64,000 nucleotides of DNA from positions 1 through 64,000 of the forward strand of contig NZ_NKYE01000020.1 of assembly GCF_002262875.1 (NCBI RefSeq). The letters run 5' to 3'. A program made the position numbers and the translations under genes. This document shows, one piece after another, positions 32,585 through 41,777 of this stretch. Source of the stretch: Amycolatopsis antarctica (GTDB lineage Bacteria; Actinomycetota; Actinomycetes; Mycobacteriales; Pseudonocardiaceae). Under the pieces are notes generated by a model, which worked only from the letters and a program-made list of their open reading frames with translations, made no database searches and was not told the DNA's origin. The stretch's first letter is position 1, and each line of letters starts with the position of its first letter.

Positions 32585-33996
32585 CCGCGCACCACCGCCA
32601 GGAAACCAAGGTCGGTGTGGTCCTGCAGTGCGGTCACGTCCCGCTCAAGGGCGCGGACGCCGTCCTCGCCGAGGACCAGTCCGGCGTTGGCACGGTACTT
32701 GTCCAGCACGTCGGCCTCGGTCATCGGGTTCTCCGCGCCGCCGCGCTGGTATCGCAGTTCGGCCTCGAACGTCCGGCCGTCGGTGGTGAGCACCCGGACT
32801 CCGCCACCGAACGCGTCGGGCCGCGGCGAGTACGTCCGCTGCTCGTAGGACACCGACCGGCTCAGCGCGAGCACGGCCTCGTCGGCGATGCGGTCGGGGG
32901 TGAAGCTGGCGACGTCCACGGTGCCGTGCACGAGCAGGCTCGCCAGACAGAACGGAAGGCTGAACTTCGCGTCGTACGGGGTGCGCGGGCGGGCCTTGTC
33001 CGCCGCGGGTTCGAGGACGAGGCCCACGCCGGTCGCGTCGGTGTAGGCCACCATGCTCGCCACGTCCGCCGCCCGCAGCGACGGGTTGTCCCGCAGGATC
33101 CCGGCGAGCGCGTCGACGGGCGCGTGCGTGTAATGGCAGGCGGGGTATGGCTTGTAGGCGATCGACGGGGTGTTCCAGGACTGCCCGAGCGTGTCGAGCT
33201 GGGGTGCGAGGTCGACCTCGATGCCGTGCAGGTACGTGGCGTAGAAGCCGCGTACGCCCTCGAACACGGTGGCCGGTCCCCTGGCTCCATGGGCGGCGAG
33301 CCGGGTGGCGGTGATGCCGGCCTGTGCCGCCCAGCCGGGGTGCAGGCGTTTGGTGTCGGCGCCGTCGGCGAGGAACTCCAGCAGACCCGAGGCCATGCTG
33401 CCGGCGATGCCGAGTGCCTGTGCCGTCCGGTCCGCGTCCAGGCCGCGGGCGCGGGCGGCGGCCGCGGTGGCGCCGAAGACGCCGCACACGCCGCTGGGGT
33501 GCAGGCCGCGGGCGTGGAACTGCCCGCCCGCGGCTGCACCGACGCGGGTGGACACCTCGTTGCCCGCCACGATCGCGGCGAGGACGGTGGCCCCGTCGGC
33601 GCCGGCGGCCTGGCCCGCGGCGAAGGCGGCCGGGGTGACGGCGGCACTGACGTGGATCACCGAGTCGGGGTGGGTGTCGTCGAAGTCGAGGGCGTGGCAC
33701 AGCACGCCGTTGACGAAGGCCGCCTCCGCGGCGGGCAGCCCGTGCGGCACCCCGAGCGCGGCGGCCGGGCCCGCCGTGCCCGCCTCGTCCGCTCCGGCGA
33801 CGGCGTAGGCCGCTTCGCCGAGTGCGAGAGCGGCGATACCGCAGCCGAGGGTGTCCAGCACATGCAACCGGGCCGCGGTGACGACCTCGGCGGGCAGGTC
33901 GGTGTGACGCAGGCCGGCGGTGAACGCGCCGAGGCGTTGCGCCGCGGTGCCTGTGCCGGTGTCCGCCGCGGGGGTGGCCGGTGCCGTTGTGGTCAT
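32581..33996 (-). CDS. MmgE/PrpD-family protein
   Basis: The 471-residue protein belongs to the MmgE/PrpD family (2-methylcitrate dehydratase, cis-aconitate decarboxylase and relatives): LHVLDTLGCGIAAL, FVNGVLCHALDFDDTH, KPYPACHYTHAPVDAL are typical blocks. An MmgE/PrpD gene also accompanies the itaconate-degradation genes of Pseudomonas aeruginosa, where its role is not well defined. Here it could isomerise, hydrate or decarboxylate a C5-C6 acid feeding the CoA route. ATG at 33996 with GCAGGA 9 nt upstream; upstream in-frame starts lack one. It overlaps the lyase gene by 4 bp. Confidence 0.9.
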   Translation of the reverse strand: MTTTAPATPAADTGTGTAAQRLGAFTAGLRHTDLPAEVVTAARLHVLDTLGCGIAALALGEAAYAVAGADEAGTAGPAAALGVPHGLPAAEAAFVNGVLCHALDFDDTHPDSVIHVSAAVTPAAFAAGQAAGADGATVLAAIVAGNEVSTRVGAAAGGQFHARGLHPSGVCGVFGATAAAARARGLDADRTAQALGIAGSMASGLLEFLADGADTKRLHPGWAAQAGITATRLAAHGARGPATVFEGVRGFYATYLHGIEVDLAPQLDTLGQSWNTPSIAYKPYPACHYTHAPVDALAGILRDNPSLRAADVASMVAYTDATGVGLVLEPAADKARPRTPYDAKFSLPFCLASLLVHGTVDVASFTPDRIADEAVLALSRSVSYEQRTYSPRPDAFGGGVRVLTTDGRTFEAELRYQRGGAENPMTEADVLDKYRANAGLVLGEDGVRALERDVTALQDHTDLGFLAVVRG

Positions 33997-34082
33997 ATCG
34001 CTGGTCCTGCCTTTCAGGTATGGATCGTGCTTCGGTGACGCGCTCGCCGCTGGGCCGGGCGCGACTCCGGCCGGAACGGGCG

Positions 34083-34814
34083 TCACACGCCCAGGAACGT
34101 CTTACGGACCTCGGCGTCGGCGAGCAGTTCGCCGCCCGCTCCGGAGTAGGTGACGCGGCCGCGTTCGATGACGTAACCGCGGTCGCTGAGTTCGAGGCCG
34201 GAACGGGCGTTCTGTTCGATGATCAGGAACGTCAGGCCGGTCTCGTCGCGCAGGGAGCGCAACTGCTCGAACACCTCGCGGACGAGGATCGGGGAGAGTC
34301 CCACCGATGGTTCGTCCATCAGCACCAGGCGCGGCTTCAGCATCAGCGAGCGGCCGATCTCCAGCGCCCTGCGCTCGCCACCGGAGAGTGTGCCCGCCTG
34401 CTGCTTGCGCCGGGCGGCGAGTTTCGGGAACAGGTCGAACACCTCGTCGACGCGGTGCCGGATCTTCTTCTTGTCCCGCTCCAGGTACATGCCGAGTTCG
34501 ATGTTCTCGTACACGGTCATCCCGGGGAAGATCGCCGGCAGCTGCGGGACGAGCGCGATCCCGGACGTGAGGAGCTGCTGCGGGCCGTAGGACGTGATGT
34601 CCTTGCCCGCCATGAGAACCGAGCCCTCACGTACGTCGATGAGACCGTAGACCGCCTTGAACACGGTCGACTTGCCGGACCCGTTCGGACCCACGACGCA
34701 GACGATCTCGCCCTCGTGCACGACGAGGTCGACGCCGTGCAGGATGTCCACTCCCTTGTACCCGGCGCGCACACCGCGCACCTCCAGCAGCGGTTCAGGC
34801 TCCGAGATAGGCAT
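34083..34814 (-). CDS. livF: Liv-type ABC importer, ATP-binding subunit LivF
   Basis: The 243-residue ATPase has Walker A GPNGSGKST, signature LSGGERRALEIGRSL, Walker B LVLMDEPSVGLSP and the LivF-specific LIIEQNARSGLELSDRGYVIE. LivF and LivG together power Liv-type uptake of amino acids, amides or short dicarboxylates. It overlaps livG by 20 bp and lies 86 bp upstream of the PrpD-like gene. Confidence 0.94.
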   Translation of the reverse strand: MPISEPEPLLEVRGVRAGYKGVDILHGVDLVVHEGEIVCVVGPNGSGKSTVFKAVYGLIDVREGSVLMAGKDITSYGPQQLLTSGIALVPQLPAIFPGMTVYENIELGMYLERDKKKIRHRVDEVFDLFPKLAARRKQQAGTLSGGERRALEIGRSLMLKPRLVLMDEPSVGLSPILVREVFEQLRSLRDETGLTFLIIEQNARSGLELSDRGYVIERGRVTYSGAGGELLADAEVRKTFLGV

Positions 34815-35559
34815 CGATGACCTCCTGGTTCGCCTTGACCTCGTCGGGGGTTCCGTCGGCCAGCACCCGGCCCTGTTCGAGCACCACCACCCGGTCCGCC
34901 ATGCCGAACACGAAGCCCACGTTGTGCTCGACGATCACGAACGACACGTTCTCCTCGCGGTGCAGCAGCCGCAGGTGGTCCGCCAGTTCGAGGATGAGCG
35001 CCGGGTTCACCCCGGACGTCGCCTCGTCCAGCATCACCACTTTGGGGCTGGGCATGATCGCCATGACGAGTTCGAGCAGTCGCTGCTGCCCGCCGGAGAG
35101 TTCGCCCGCGTGAGTGGCACTCATACTGCGGATGCCGACGAGGTCGAGCAGGCGGTCGGCACGTTCGCGAACCGATTCCTCCGGCCCGCGCAGCGCGCCG
35201 AAGCGCGGCAAAGTGGTCCAGTTCCGCGACAACAGCACGTTCTCCAGCACCGTCAGTTCCGGAAAGACCCGGGCGTCCTGGAAGGTGCGGGTCAGTCCCA
35301 TTCTGGCCACCGTGGACGGCCGCCTGCGACTGATGTCCTTTCCGGACAACATGATCTTCCCGGCGTCCGGGCGCCTGCCGAGGGACAGGCAGCTCAGCAG
35401 CGTCGACTTGCCGGAACCGTTCGGGCCGATCAGCCCGACGATCTCGCCGGGCGCGATCCGGAAGCCGACGTCGTCGAGCGCGACCAGCCCGCCGAACCGG
35501 CAGGTGATCCCGGTGGCGACCAGCAGATCGCCGGTGGTGCGTTCCTGGGTGACGGTCAT
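34795..35559 (-). CDS. livG: Liv-type ABC importer, ATP-binding subunit LivG
   Basis: The 254-residue ATPase has GPNGSGKSTLLSCL, RTFQDARVFPELTVLENVLLS, LSGGQQRLLELVMAIM, VMLDEATSGVNP and VEHNVGFVFGMADRVVVLEQGR, the LivG hallmarks. It overlaps livM by 4 bp (start/stop coupling) and livF by 20 bp. Partner ATPase of livF. Confidence 0.94.
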   Translation of the reverse strand: MTVTQERTTGDLLVATGITCRFGGLVALDDVGFRIAPGEIVGLIGPNGSGKSTLLSCLSLGRRPDAGKIMLSGKDISRRRPSTVARMGLTRTFQDARVFPELTVLENVLLSRNWTTLPRFGALRGPEESVRERADRLLDLVGIRSMSATHAGELSGGQQRLLELVMAIMPSPKVVMLDEATSGVNPALILELADHLRLLHREENVSFVIVEHNVGFVFGMADRVVVLEQGRVLADGTPDEVKANQEVIDAYLGA

Positions 35560-36608
35560 CGTCCCTCCCCTGCTTCGCGCTCACGCTTGCGCCTGCCCGC
35601 GGTCGCCCTGTCGGCGAGCGTGCCGACGATTCCCTTCGGCAGCAACAGGACCACGATGACGAGGGCGATGCCGAAGAACACCAGGAAGTCCTCTCCGTCG
35701 GTGCCCCACAGGGTCTCCCGCAGCAGGATGAACACGGTCGCACCGAGCGCGGGCCCCCACACGGTGCCGAGGCCGCCGAGGGTGACCATGAGCGCCAGGT
35801 TGATCAGCAGGATGTCCCGGAACATGATCGACGGGTCGATGAACGCCGTCTGGTACGCCCACAGACTGCCGATCAGGGCGGTGATCGCACCGGACATGCA
35901 GAACGCCGTCATCTTCACCAGGGTCGTGTTGATACCGCGTGCCTCCGCGCCGACCTCGTTCTCCCGCACCGCCAGCATGCTCGCGCCGAGCTGCGAACGC
36001 CGCAACCACACGGTCAGCAGCACGACGGCGACGGCGATGCCGAGGAACACGTAGTAGAACAGGCCGCGGTCGATCACCGACTTGAAGATGACACCGCCGG
36101 AACCTCCGGTGAAGTCGCGGAACACCAGTGCCAGTTCCCGCATCGCCATGAAAGCGCCGAGCATCGCGATCGAGAAGTAGACCCCGCGCAGCCGCAGCAG
36201 CGGGTAGCCGACAACGAGCGCGAAGAGGAAGCCGAACAGCATCGCGATCGGCACGGTGGTCCAGAAGGACATGCCGGATTTGGTGACCAGCAGGCCCGCG
36301 GTGTAACCGCCGATGCCGAAGAAGGCACCGTGCCCGAAGTCCACGTAGCCGGTGAAGCCGGAGATGATGTTCCAGCTCGAGGTCAGTCCGACCCACATGA
36401 ACACGGTGCTCAGCAGCAGCAGCGCCGAGTTGTTCAGTCCGAACAACGGTGCGGCGAGCAGTGCCGCCAGTCCGGCGGCGAACAGTCCGGCGCGCAGCCG
36501 CGGATCGGCGAACCGGGTGGGCAGTGTGCCGGGGCCGGAGGCGGCGGACAGCCGTTCCGCCGCCCGGCCGTCCACCCGGGTACTGATGGTGGGGGATCCG
36601 CTAGACAC
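35556..36608 (-). CDS. livM: Liv-type ABC importer, permease LivM
   Basis: The 350-residue membrane protein shows LivM blocks: NIISGFTGYVDFGHGAFFGIGGYTAGLLV, AIVGYPLLRLRGVYFSIAMLGAF (here ALVVGYPLLRLRGVYFSI), ALMVTLGGLGTVWGPALGA near the C-terminus, with about ten spans. The extra N-terminal 40 residues are soluble. Overlaps livH by 8 bp and livG by 4 bp. Confidence 0.93.
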   Translation of the reverse strand: MSSGSPTISTRVDGRAAERLSAASGPGTLPTRFADPRLRAGLFAAGLAALLAAPLFGLNNSALLLLSTVFMWVGLTSSWNIISGFTGYVDFGHGAFFGIGGYTAGLLVTKSGMSFWTTVPIAMLFGFLFALVVGYPLLRLRGVYFSIAMLGAFMAMRELALVFRDFTGGSGGVIFKSVIDRGLFYYVFLGIAVAVVLLTVWLRRSQLGASMLAVRENEVGAEARGINTTLVKMTAFCMSGAITALIGSLWAYQTAFIDPSIMFRDILLINLALMVTLGGLGTVWGPALGATVFILLRETLWGTDGEDFLVFFGIALVIVVLLLPKGIVGTLADRATAGRRKREREAGEGR

Positions 36609-37488
36609 CGGCCATCACCCGCTTACCTCCACTGATTCCGTTGGGGCGCACCACGAGTGCGATGACCACGAGCACGAAGGCCGCGGCGACACCGAGCCCG
36701 GTGCCGACCGAGGGCACGTACGAGGCGAGGATCGCCTCGATCAGCCCGATGAACATCGCCGCGACGAGGGTGCCGGACATCCTGCCGACACCACCGAGTA
36801 CGACGATGGCGAACGCCTTCATCGTCAGCAGCGGCCCGAGGAAGGGGTAGAACCCCTGTGCCGAGCCGAGCAGGGTGCCTCCGGCGAACACCAGGGCGAT
36901 GCCGATGCCGAAGGCGATCGCGTAGACCGCGGTGATGTCGATGCCGACGACCCTGGCGGCGGCCTTGTTCTGGGAGGCCGCCTGGATCGAGCGTCCGACG
37001 CGGGTGTGGTTGAGCAGTGCCCACGTCAGTACCAGGATGACGATCGCCCCGAGCAGCATCAGCGCCCGCGGGGTCGGAATGGTCAGCCCGAAGAAACTCA
37101 CCACCTCGGCTGAGTAGCTCGTCGTCGTCACCCGCGGTGTGCTGCTGAACAACTTCAGCAGCACCCCCTGTGCGATGGCGCCGATCCCGAAGGTCAGCAG
37201 CAGGGCCATCAGCGGGGGACGTTCCACGACCCGGATCACCAGTGTCCGGCAGAGCACCCAGCCGAAACCGAAGCCCAGCGCGATGATCACCGGCAGTGCG
37301 ACCAGCGGATCGATCCCGAGGTACTGCTGCGCCGCCCACGCCAGGTAGGCGCCGATCAGGACGCATTCACCGTGGGCGAGGTTGAGTACACCCATCACGC
37401 CGAACACCAGGGACAGTCCCTGGGCGACGAGGGCGTAGAACCCGCCCAGCACGATTCCGTCGAGCAAGACCTGACTCAGCTGGCCCAT
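36601..37488 (-). CDS. livH: Liv-type ABC importer, permease LivH
   Basis: The 295-residue membrane protein begins MGQLSQVLLDGIVLGGFYALVA and contains the Liv permease signature LSLVFGVMGVLNLAHGECVL, KAFAIVVLGGVGRMSGTLVA. The ATG at 37488 follows AAAGGAG; the longer frame upstream has no ribosome site. Overlaps livM by 8 bp. Confidence 0.93.
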   Translation of the reverse strand: MGQLSQVLLDGIVLGGFYALVAQGLSLVFGVMGVLNLAHGECVLIGAYLAWAAQQYLGIDPLVALPVIIALGFGFGWVLCRTLVIRVVERPPLMALLLTFGIGAIAQGVLLKLFSSTPRVTTTSYSAEVVSFFGLTIPTPRALMLLGAIVILVLTWALLNHTRVGRSIQAASQNKAAARVVGIDITAVYAIAFGIGIALVFAGGTLLGSAQGFYPFLGPLLTMKAFAIVVLGGVGRMSGTLVAAMFIGLIEAILASYVPSVGTGLGVAAAFVLVVIALVVRPNGISGGKRVMAGV

Positions 37489-37567
37489 ACCCGCAACTCC
37501 TTTGTCACTGCGACGCCGTGCCGATCTTGGGCCCGGTTCGCCGCTGGGCGGTTGTTCCTCGGTCCGG

Positions 37568-38824
37568 TCAGCGCTGCGACCAGGGTGTGCTCGGCCGGAT
37601 CTCGGCGGACGCGTTCTCAGCCGGCGCGACGACGACCTGTTCACCCTTCTCGTCGAGCTGCACGGTCAGCATCGGCCGGCTCACGTTGGCGCCCTTGAGT
37701 CCACTCGGGTCGTCAGGGCCCGCGTAGTCGATCGGGCCGTAGAAGGTGTCCACGTCCAGTTCCAGCAGCGCTTCGCGGACCGCTTCGACCTCGACGCTGC
37801 CCGCCTTCTCGATCGCGAGCTGCAGGGACAGCGCGACCGCGCTGCCGCTGGGCGGCATGTACGAGGGCTTCTCGCCGTAACGGGCGACGTAGCGCGCCTC
37901 GTAGTCGGCGGCGGTACCGAAATACTCGTCGGCGAACTTCGCCGAGCTGTGCCACTGCGTGGGCGCCATGATGCCCCGGGTCGTCTGCGCGCCGAGCTGC
38001 TCCACGAAATTCTGCTCGGTCGGCGCCTGCACCATCAGCACGTACGGCGGCATCCAGTCGAGACTGCGCATGGTCTGCGTGGTCAGTACTCCCATCAGCG
38101 TGTGCCCCGCCTCCAGCAGCACGTCCGGATTCGCCCGCTGGAGCTGACCGATCGCACCGCGGATATCGTTGGCATCACTGGGAACCCGCTGGGTGCCGAC
38201 GACACGGATGCCGAGTTCGCCTGCAAGTTTCTCGGTGGCCCGCTGCACGTCGACCATCGGCGCCTCGTCGGTGTGCAGGATTCCGATCGTCTTCACCCCG
38301 CGCCGGGCGAGTTCCCGCAGCGCGGACTCGGTGTAACGACTGGTGTTCGTCAACGGGCTGAACACGTAGTCCGATCCCTGGCTGAACACCGTGTCGGCGG
38401 CCGCGCCACCGGCGAAGAGGATCTTCTTGTTCGGCTCGGTCACCGCCGACGCGGCGAGCGTCAGGCCCGAGGAGTAGGAACCGAAGATGAAGTCGATCCC
38501 GTCCTCGCTGATGAGCCGCTGGATGAGCCGCACCGCCTGTTCCGGGTCGGACTGGTCGTCGTAGAAGACGATCTCCACCGGACGTTTGCGGTCACCGACC
38601 TTGATGCCGCCGAGTTCGTTGTTGACCATGTCGCGCCACAGTTCGTAGCCGTGTTTCACGGCGGCGCCCTCGATCGAGTACTTACCGGTGTCCGAGACGG
38701 CGGCGCCGATGCGGATCGGGCCGTTCGGGTCGTCCGCCGCGGGGGGCTGGGCGCAGCCGGAGAGCACCAGTGCGAGGGTGACGAGCAGTACGGCGGCCCG
38801 CCTCGCCCGCGTCCTAGCCGACAT
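37568..38824 (-). CDS. Liv-type ABC importer, lipoprotein substrate-binding protein
   Basis: The 418-residue protein has a lipobox (ALVLSGC, Cys at about residue 24) and a periplasmic-binding type I (Peripla_BP_6) body: IRIGAAVSDTGKYSIEGAAVKHGYELW, VEIVFYDDQSDPEQAVRLIQRL, DGIDFIFGSYSSGLTLAAS, and PSYMPPSGSAVALSLQLAIEKA. Such proteins bind branched amino acids, amides, urea or short acids. In this operon a C5 or C4 dicarboxylate is likely, but unproven. Its start overlaps the acyl-CoA dehydrogenase stop by 11 bp, which ties the transporter into the enzyme operon. Confidence 0.92.
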   Translation of the reverse strand: MSARTRARRAAVLLVTLALVLSGCAQPPAADDPNGPIRIGAAVSDTGKYSIEGAAVKHGYELWRDMVNNELGGIKVGDRKRPVEIVFYDDQSDPEQAVRLIQRLISEDGIDFIFGSYSSGLTLAASAVTEPNKKILFAGGAAADTVFSQGSDYVFSPLTNTSRYTESALRELARRGVKTIGILHTDEAPMVDVQRATEKLAGELGIRVVGTQRVPSDANDIRGAIGQLQRANPDVLLEAGHTLMGVLTTQTMRSLDWMPPYVLMVQAPTEQNFVEQLGAQTTRGIMAPTQWHSSAKFADEYFGTAADYEARYVARYGEKPSYMPPSGSAVALSLQLAIEKAGSVEVEAVREALLELDVDTFYGPIDYAGPDDPSGLKGANVSRPMLTVQLDEKGEQVVVAPAENASAEIRPSTPWSQR

Positions 38825-39977
38825 GAGCCTTGCCCCGCAACAGAGACTTGGCGATCACGGTGCGCAGGACGTCGTTGGTGCCTTCGCCGATCGCCATCAG
38901 CGGAGCGTCCCGGTAGAGCCGTTCCACCTCGAACTCGGCGGAGTACCCGTAGCCGCCGTGGATGCGCATCGAGTCGAGTGCGCACTGCAGCGCGGTCTCC
39001 GAGCTGAACACCTTCGCCATGCCGGACTCGGTGTCCATCCGGACACCCGCGTCGAGCTGGGACGCCGCCCAGTACGTCATCAACCGTGCTGCCTGCAGCT
39101 GGATGGCGATCTCGGCGAGTTTGATCTGTACCGCCTGGAACTCACCGATCGCCTGCCCGAACGCCTCACGTTCCCTGGCGTAGCGCAGAGCCTCCTCGTA
39201 GGCGCGCTGCGCGATTCCCACCGAACGGGCGGCGATGTTGACCCGGCCGGTCTCCAATGAGGACAGTGCTTGGCCGAGGCCTTTGCCCTCGACGCCGCCG
39301 AGCAGATTCTCCTTCGGTACCCGGACGTTGTCGAGCCGCAGTTCGCAGGACTCGGTGCCCTTGTAGCCGAGCTTGGGAATGTCCTTCTCCACCACGAACC
39401 CCTCGGAGGTGGTGTCGACGAGCAGGACACTCATTCCGTGGTGCGCGGGGCTGGCCGAGGGGTCGGTCTTCACCAGTACCGGCAGCGGGTTCGCGTACCG
39501 GGCGTTGGTGATCCACGTCTTCGCACCGTTGACGACGTAGTGGTCGCCGTCGAGCCGGGCCGTGGTCCGGATGCCCTGCAGATCGGTGCCCGCGCCGGGT
39601 TCGGTGAGCGCCAGGCCGGTCCGCAACTCCCCGGTGGCCAGCCGCGGCAGGTACGCGCGCTTCTGTTCCTCGGTGCCGTGCCGGGCGATCATGAAGCAGG
39701 ACACCGAATGACTGCCGAGGATCCCGGCGACGCCCATCCAGCCGCGGGAGATCTCCTCGAAGGTGAGCACGAACGACACGGTGTCCGCGCCGAGTCCGCC
39801 GTACTCCTCGGGAATCGCCAGGCCGAACAGGCCCAGCTCCCCCATCGTCTCGACGATCTCGGTCGGGTAGCGGCCGGAGTGCTCCCAGTCGCGGGCGACC
39901 GGGATGATGTCCTTCTCCACGAAGTCCCGCAGGGTCTGGCGGAACATCCGCTGTTCGTCGTTGAACGAGAAATCCAT
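38814..39977 (-). CDS. Acyl-CoA dehydrogenase of the dicarboxylate operon
   Basis: The 387-residue flavoprotein begins DFSFNDEQRMFRQTLRDFVE and has the standard blocks GLALTEPGAGTDLQG, EREAFGQAIGEFQAVQIK and IHGGYGYSAEFEVERLYRDAP with the catalytic Glu in MAIGEGTNDVL. An acyl-CoA dehydrogenase gene also occurs in the Pseudomonas itaconate locus. In a C5 route it could oxidise methylsuccinyl-CoA to mesaconyl/itaconyl-CoA; short straight-chain substrates cannot be excluded. ATG at 39977 with AGGAG 7 nt upstream. Confidence 0.92.
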   Translation of the reverse strand: MDFSFNDEQRMFRQTLRDFVEKDIIPVARDWEHSGRYPTEIVETMGELGLFGLAIPEEYGGLGADTVSFVLTFEEISRGWMGVAGILGSHSVSCFMIARHGTEEQKRAYLPRLATGELRTGLALTEPGAGTDLQGIRTTARLDGDHYVVNGAKTWITNARYANPLPVLVKTDPSASPAHHGMSVLLVDTTSEGFVVEKDIPKLGYKGTESCELRLDNVRVPKENLLGGVEGKGLGQALSSLETGRVNIAARSVGIAQRAYEEALRYAREREAFGQAIGEFQAVQIKLAEIAIQLQAARLMTYWAASQLDAGVRMDTESGMAKVFSSETALQCALDSMRIHGGYGYSAEFEVERLYRDAPLMAIGEGTNDVLRTVIAKSLLRGKAHVG

Positions 39978-40027
39978 TGATCGCTCCTGCTTGCTCGTCT
40001 GTTCTGCGCCGGGGATTGCCGGGGTGG

Positions 40028-41227
40028 TCAGGGAGTGCCGAAGGCGCCCGCGGCACGGATGTCGGCGATCCGTTCGCCGGAGTAACCCAGCAGGTCCCGC
40101 AGCACCTCGTCGGTGTGCTGGCCGCGTTCGGGTGCGCGGCGCGGCTCGGCTCGCACGGGGCCGACCCGGACCGGGGAGGCGACCTGGCGGACGGTGCCGA
40201 ACACCGGGTGCTCGGTGCTGACGACCATCTCCCGCGCGACGGTCTGCTCGTCGGCGAGCGCCTGCGGAATGGAGTTGATCGGTGAACACGGGATCGAGGC
40301 GGCGCGCATCTCGCCCAGCCACTCCTCGACGGTCCTGAGCCCGAGTTCGGCATCGAGGATCGCCTCGAGTTCGTCGTGGTGGCGGGCGCGGTCGGCGAAC
40401 GTGCGGAACCGGGGGTCCTCGGTCAGTTCCGGGCGGCCGATGATTCCGGCCAGGCGATGCCAGAACTTCTCCTTGGCACAGCCGACGACGAGCCAGCCAT
40501 CCTTGGCCGGAAAGGTCTGGAACGGCACGAGCGAGGGGTGCGCGGACCGGGCGGTGCGGCGAGGTTCGTGGCCCGCGGTGAGATGCCAGGTCGCCAGGTA
40601 GGTCAGCATGCTGATCGCGGTGTCGTACAGGCTGACGTCGCAGTCGAGGCCGATACCGTCACGGCGGGCGGCGTGGATCCCGGAGATCAGTGCGGTCGCG
40701 GCGACCAGCCCACCGCTGTAGTCCACAAGGGACAGTCCGGTCTTCTCCGGTGCGCCGCCGGGGTCGCCGGTGACCGACATCCAGCCGGCGAGACCCTGCA
40801 GGATGTAGTCGTAGCCTGGTTCCTTGACCCGGGGGCCGGTCATGCCGAAGCCGGACAGCGAGCAGCAGACGATGGCCGGGTTGAGGTGCTTGAGATCCTC
40901 GTAACGGATGCCGAGTTTCTCCGGCACGTCACCGCGCAGGTTGGAGTACACGGCATCGGCGTTGCGTACCAGGTCCTCGAAGACGGCACGGCCCTCCGGC
41001 GTGCCGATGTCGAGGGAGATGCTGGACTTGTTGCGGTTGAAGGACTCGAAGAACAGCGAGTCCTCCCCCTCGACGTACGGCGGCACCTGTCTGCCGATGT
41101 CACCGCCGACCGACGGATCCTCGATCTTGATGATCTCGGCGCCCAGTTCGGCAAGGTGCAGCGAGCCGAACGGCCCGGCGCCGTACTGTTCGAGCGAGAC
41201 GATCCTGATGTCCTGCAAGGGAAGCAT
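40028..41227 (-). CDS. CaiB/BaiF family III CoA-transferase, probable itaconate/dicarboxylate CoA-transferase
   Basis: The 399-residue protein is a class III CoA-transferase: IRIVSLEQYGAGPFGSLHLAELGAEIIKIEDP at the N-terminus, FFESFNRNKSSISLD, VCCSLSGFGMTGP and YDYILQGLAGWMSVTG. The catalytic Asp of this class lies in the segment VDYSGGL (GLSLVDYSGGLVAATAL), which is present. It moves CoA between acids, typically from succinyl-CoA. The position between a MaoC hydratase and an acyl-CoA dehydrogenase, with a CitE-like lyase in the same operon, matches itaconate CoA-transferase. Start ATG 41227 lies 3 bp from the hydratase stop. Confidence 0.9.
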   Translation of the reverse strand: MLPLQDIRIVSLEQYGAGPFGSLHLAELGAEIIKIEDPSVGGDIGRQVPPYVEGEDSLFFESFNRNKSSISLDIGTPEGRAVFEDLVRNADAVYSNLRGDVPEKLGIRYEDLKHLNPAIVCCSLSGFGMTGPRVKEPGYDYILQGLAGWMSVTGDPGGAPEKTGLSLVDYSGGLVAATALISGIHAARRDGIGLDCDVSLYDTAISMLTYLATWHLTAGHEPRRTARSAHPSLVPFQTFPAKDGWLVVGCAKEKFWHRLAGIIGRPELTEDPRFRTFADRARHHDELEAILDAELGLRTVEEWLGEMRAASIPCSPINSIPQALADEQTVAREMVVSTEHPVFGTVRQVASPVRVGPVRAEPRRAPERGQHTDEVLRDLLGYSGERIADIRAAGAFGTP

Positions 41228-41230
41228 TGG

Positions 41231-41770
41231 TCACCTCGCCTCGACGGTCAGCGGCTCGGCCGCTTCGGGGAACAGGTCCGCGGCACGGGCCGCACCCTGC
41301 TTGTGCACGTAGAAGGTGCGAACGAAGCTGCAGACCACGGCACCGTCCTGGTTGAGCGTGCGGGTGCGGATGGTGACGATGCCCGCGGCGGGCCTGCTGC
41401 CCGACTCGCGTTTCTCCAGCACGATCGACTCCGACCACAGTGTGTCGCCGGCGAACACCGGGTTGGAGAACTTCACGTCGTCGAGCCCGAGGTTGGCGAA
41501 GGCATTCTGGGTGACGTCGATGACGCTCTGCCCGATCGCGATGGCGAGGGTGAGGGTGGAGACGACGATCGGCCGTCCGAACTCGGAACCGGCGCCGACC
41601 TGTGCGTTGAAGTGGGCCTGGTTGGTGTTCATGCTGAGCAGGGTGAACCAGGTGTTGTCGGTCTCGCTGACCGTGCGCCCGAGCGGGTGACGGTAGATGT
41701 CCGCCACCTCGAAGTCCTCGTAGAAGCGCCCCTGCCATCCGTCTCTGACCTGCGGTGACGTTGAACTCAT
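41231..41770 (-). CDS. MaoC-type hydratase, probable itaconyl-/mesaconyl-CoA hydratase
   Basis: The 179-residue protein has the hot-dog hydratase 2 fold: GRTVSETDNTWFTLLSMN with Asp38 and the motif MNTNQAHFN containing Asn50 and His53, then FGRPIVVSTLTLAIA and NPVFAGDTLWSES. Compared with classic (R)-hydratases (motif with G-D-x-N-P-x-H), the first acidic residue of the motif is Asn here, as in the FkbR2-like subgroup. In the operon it would add water to an unsaturated C5 acyl-CoA to give citramalyl-CoA. The ATG at 41770 lies only 7 nt after a good -10 element, so the mRNA is likely leaderless. Confidence 0.85.
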   Translation of the reverse strand: MSSTSPQVRDGWQGRFYEDFEVADIYRHPLGRTVSETDNTWFTLLSMNTNQAHFNAQVGAGSEFGRPIVVSTLTLAIAIGQSVIDVTQNAFANLGLDDVKFSNPVFAGDTLWSESIVLEKRESGSRPAAGIVTIRTRTLNQDGAVVCSFVRTFYVHKQGAARAADLFPEAAEPLTVEAR

Positions 41771-41777
41771 GCCCTGA

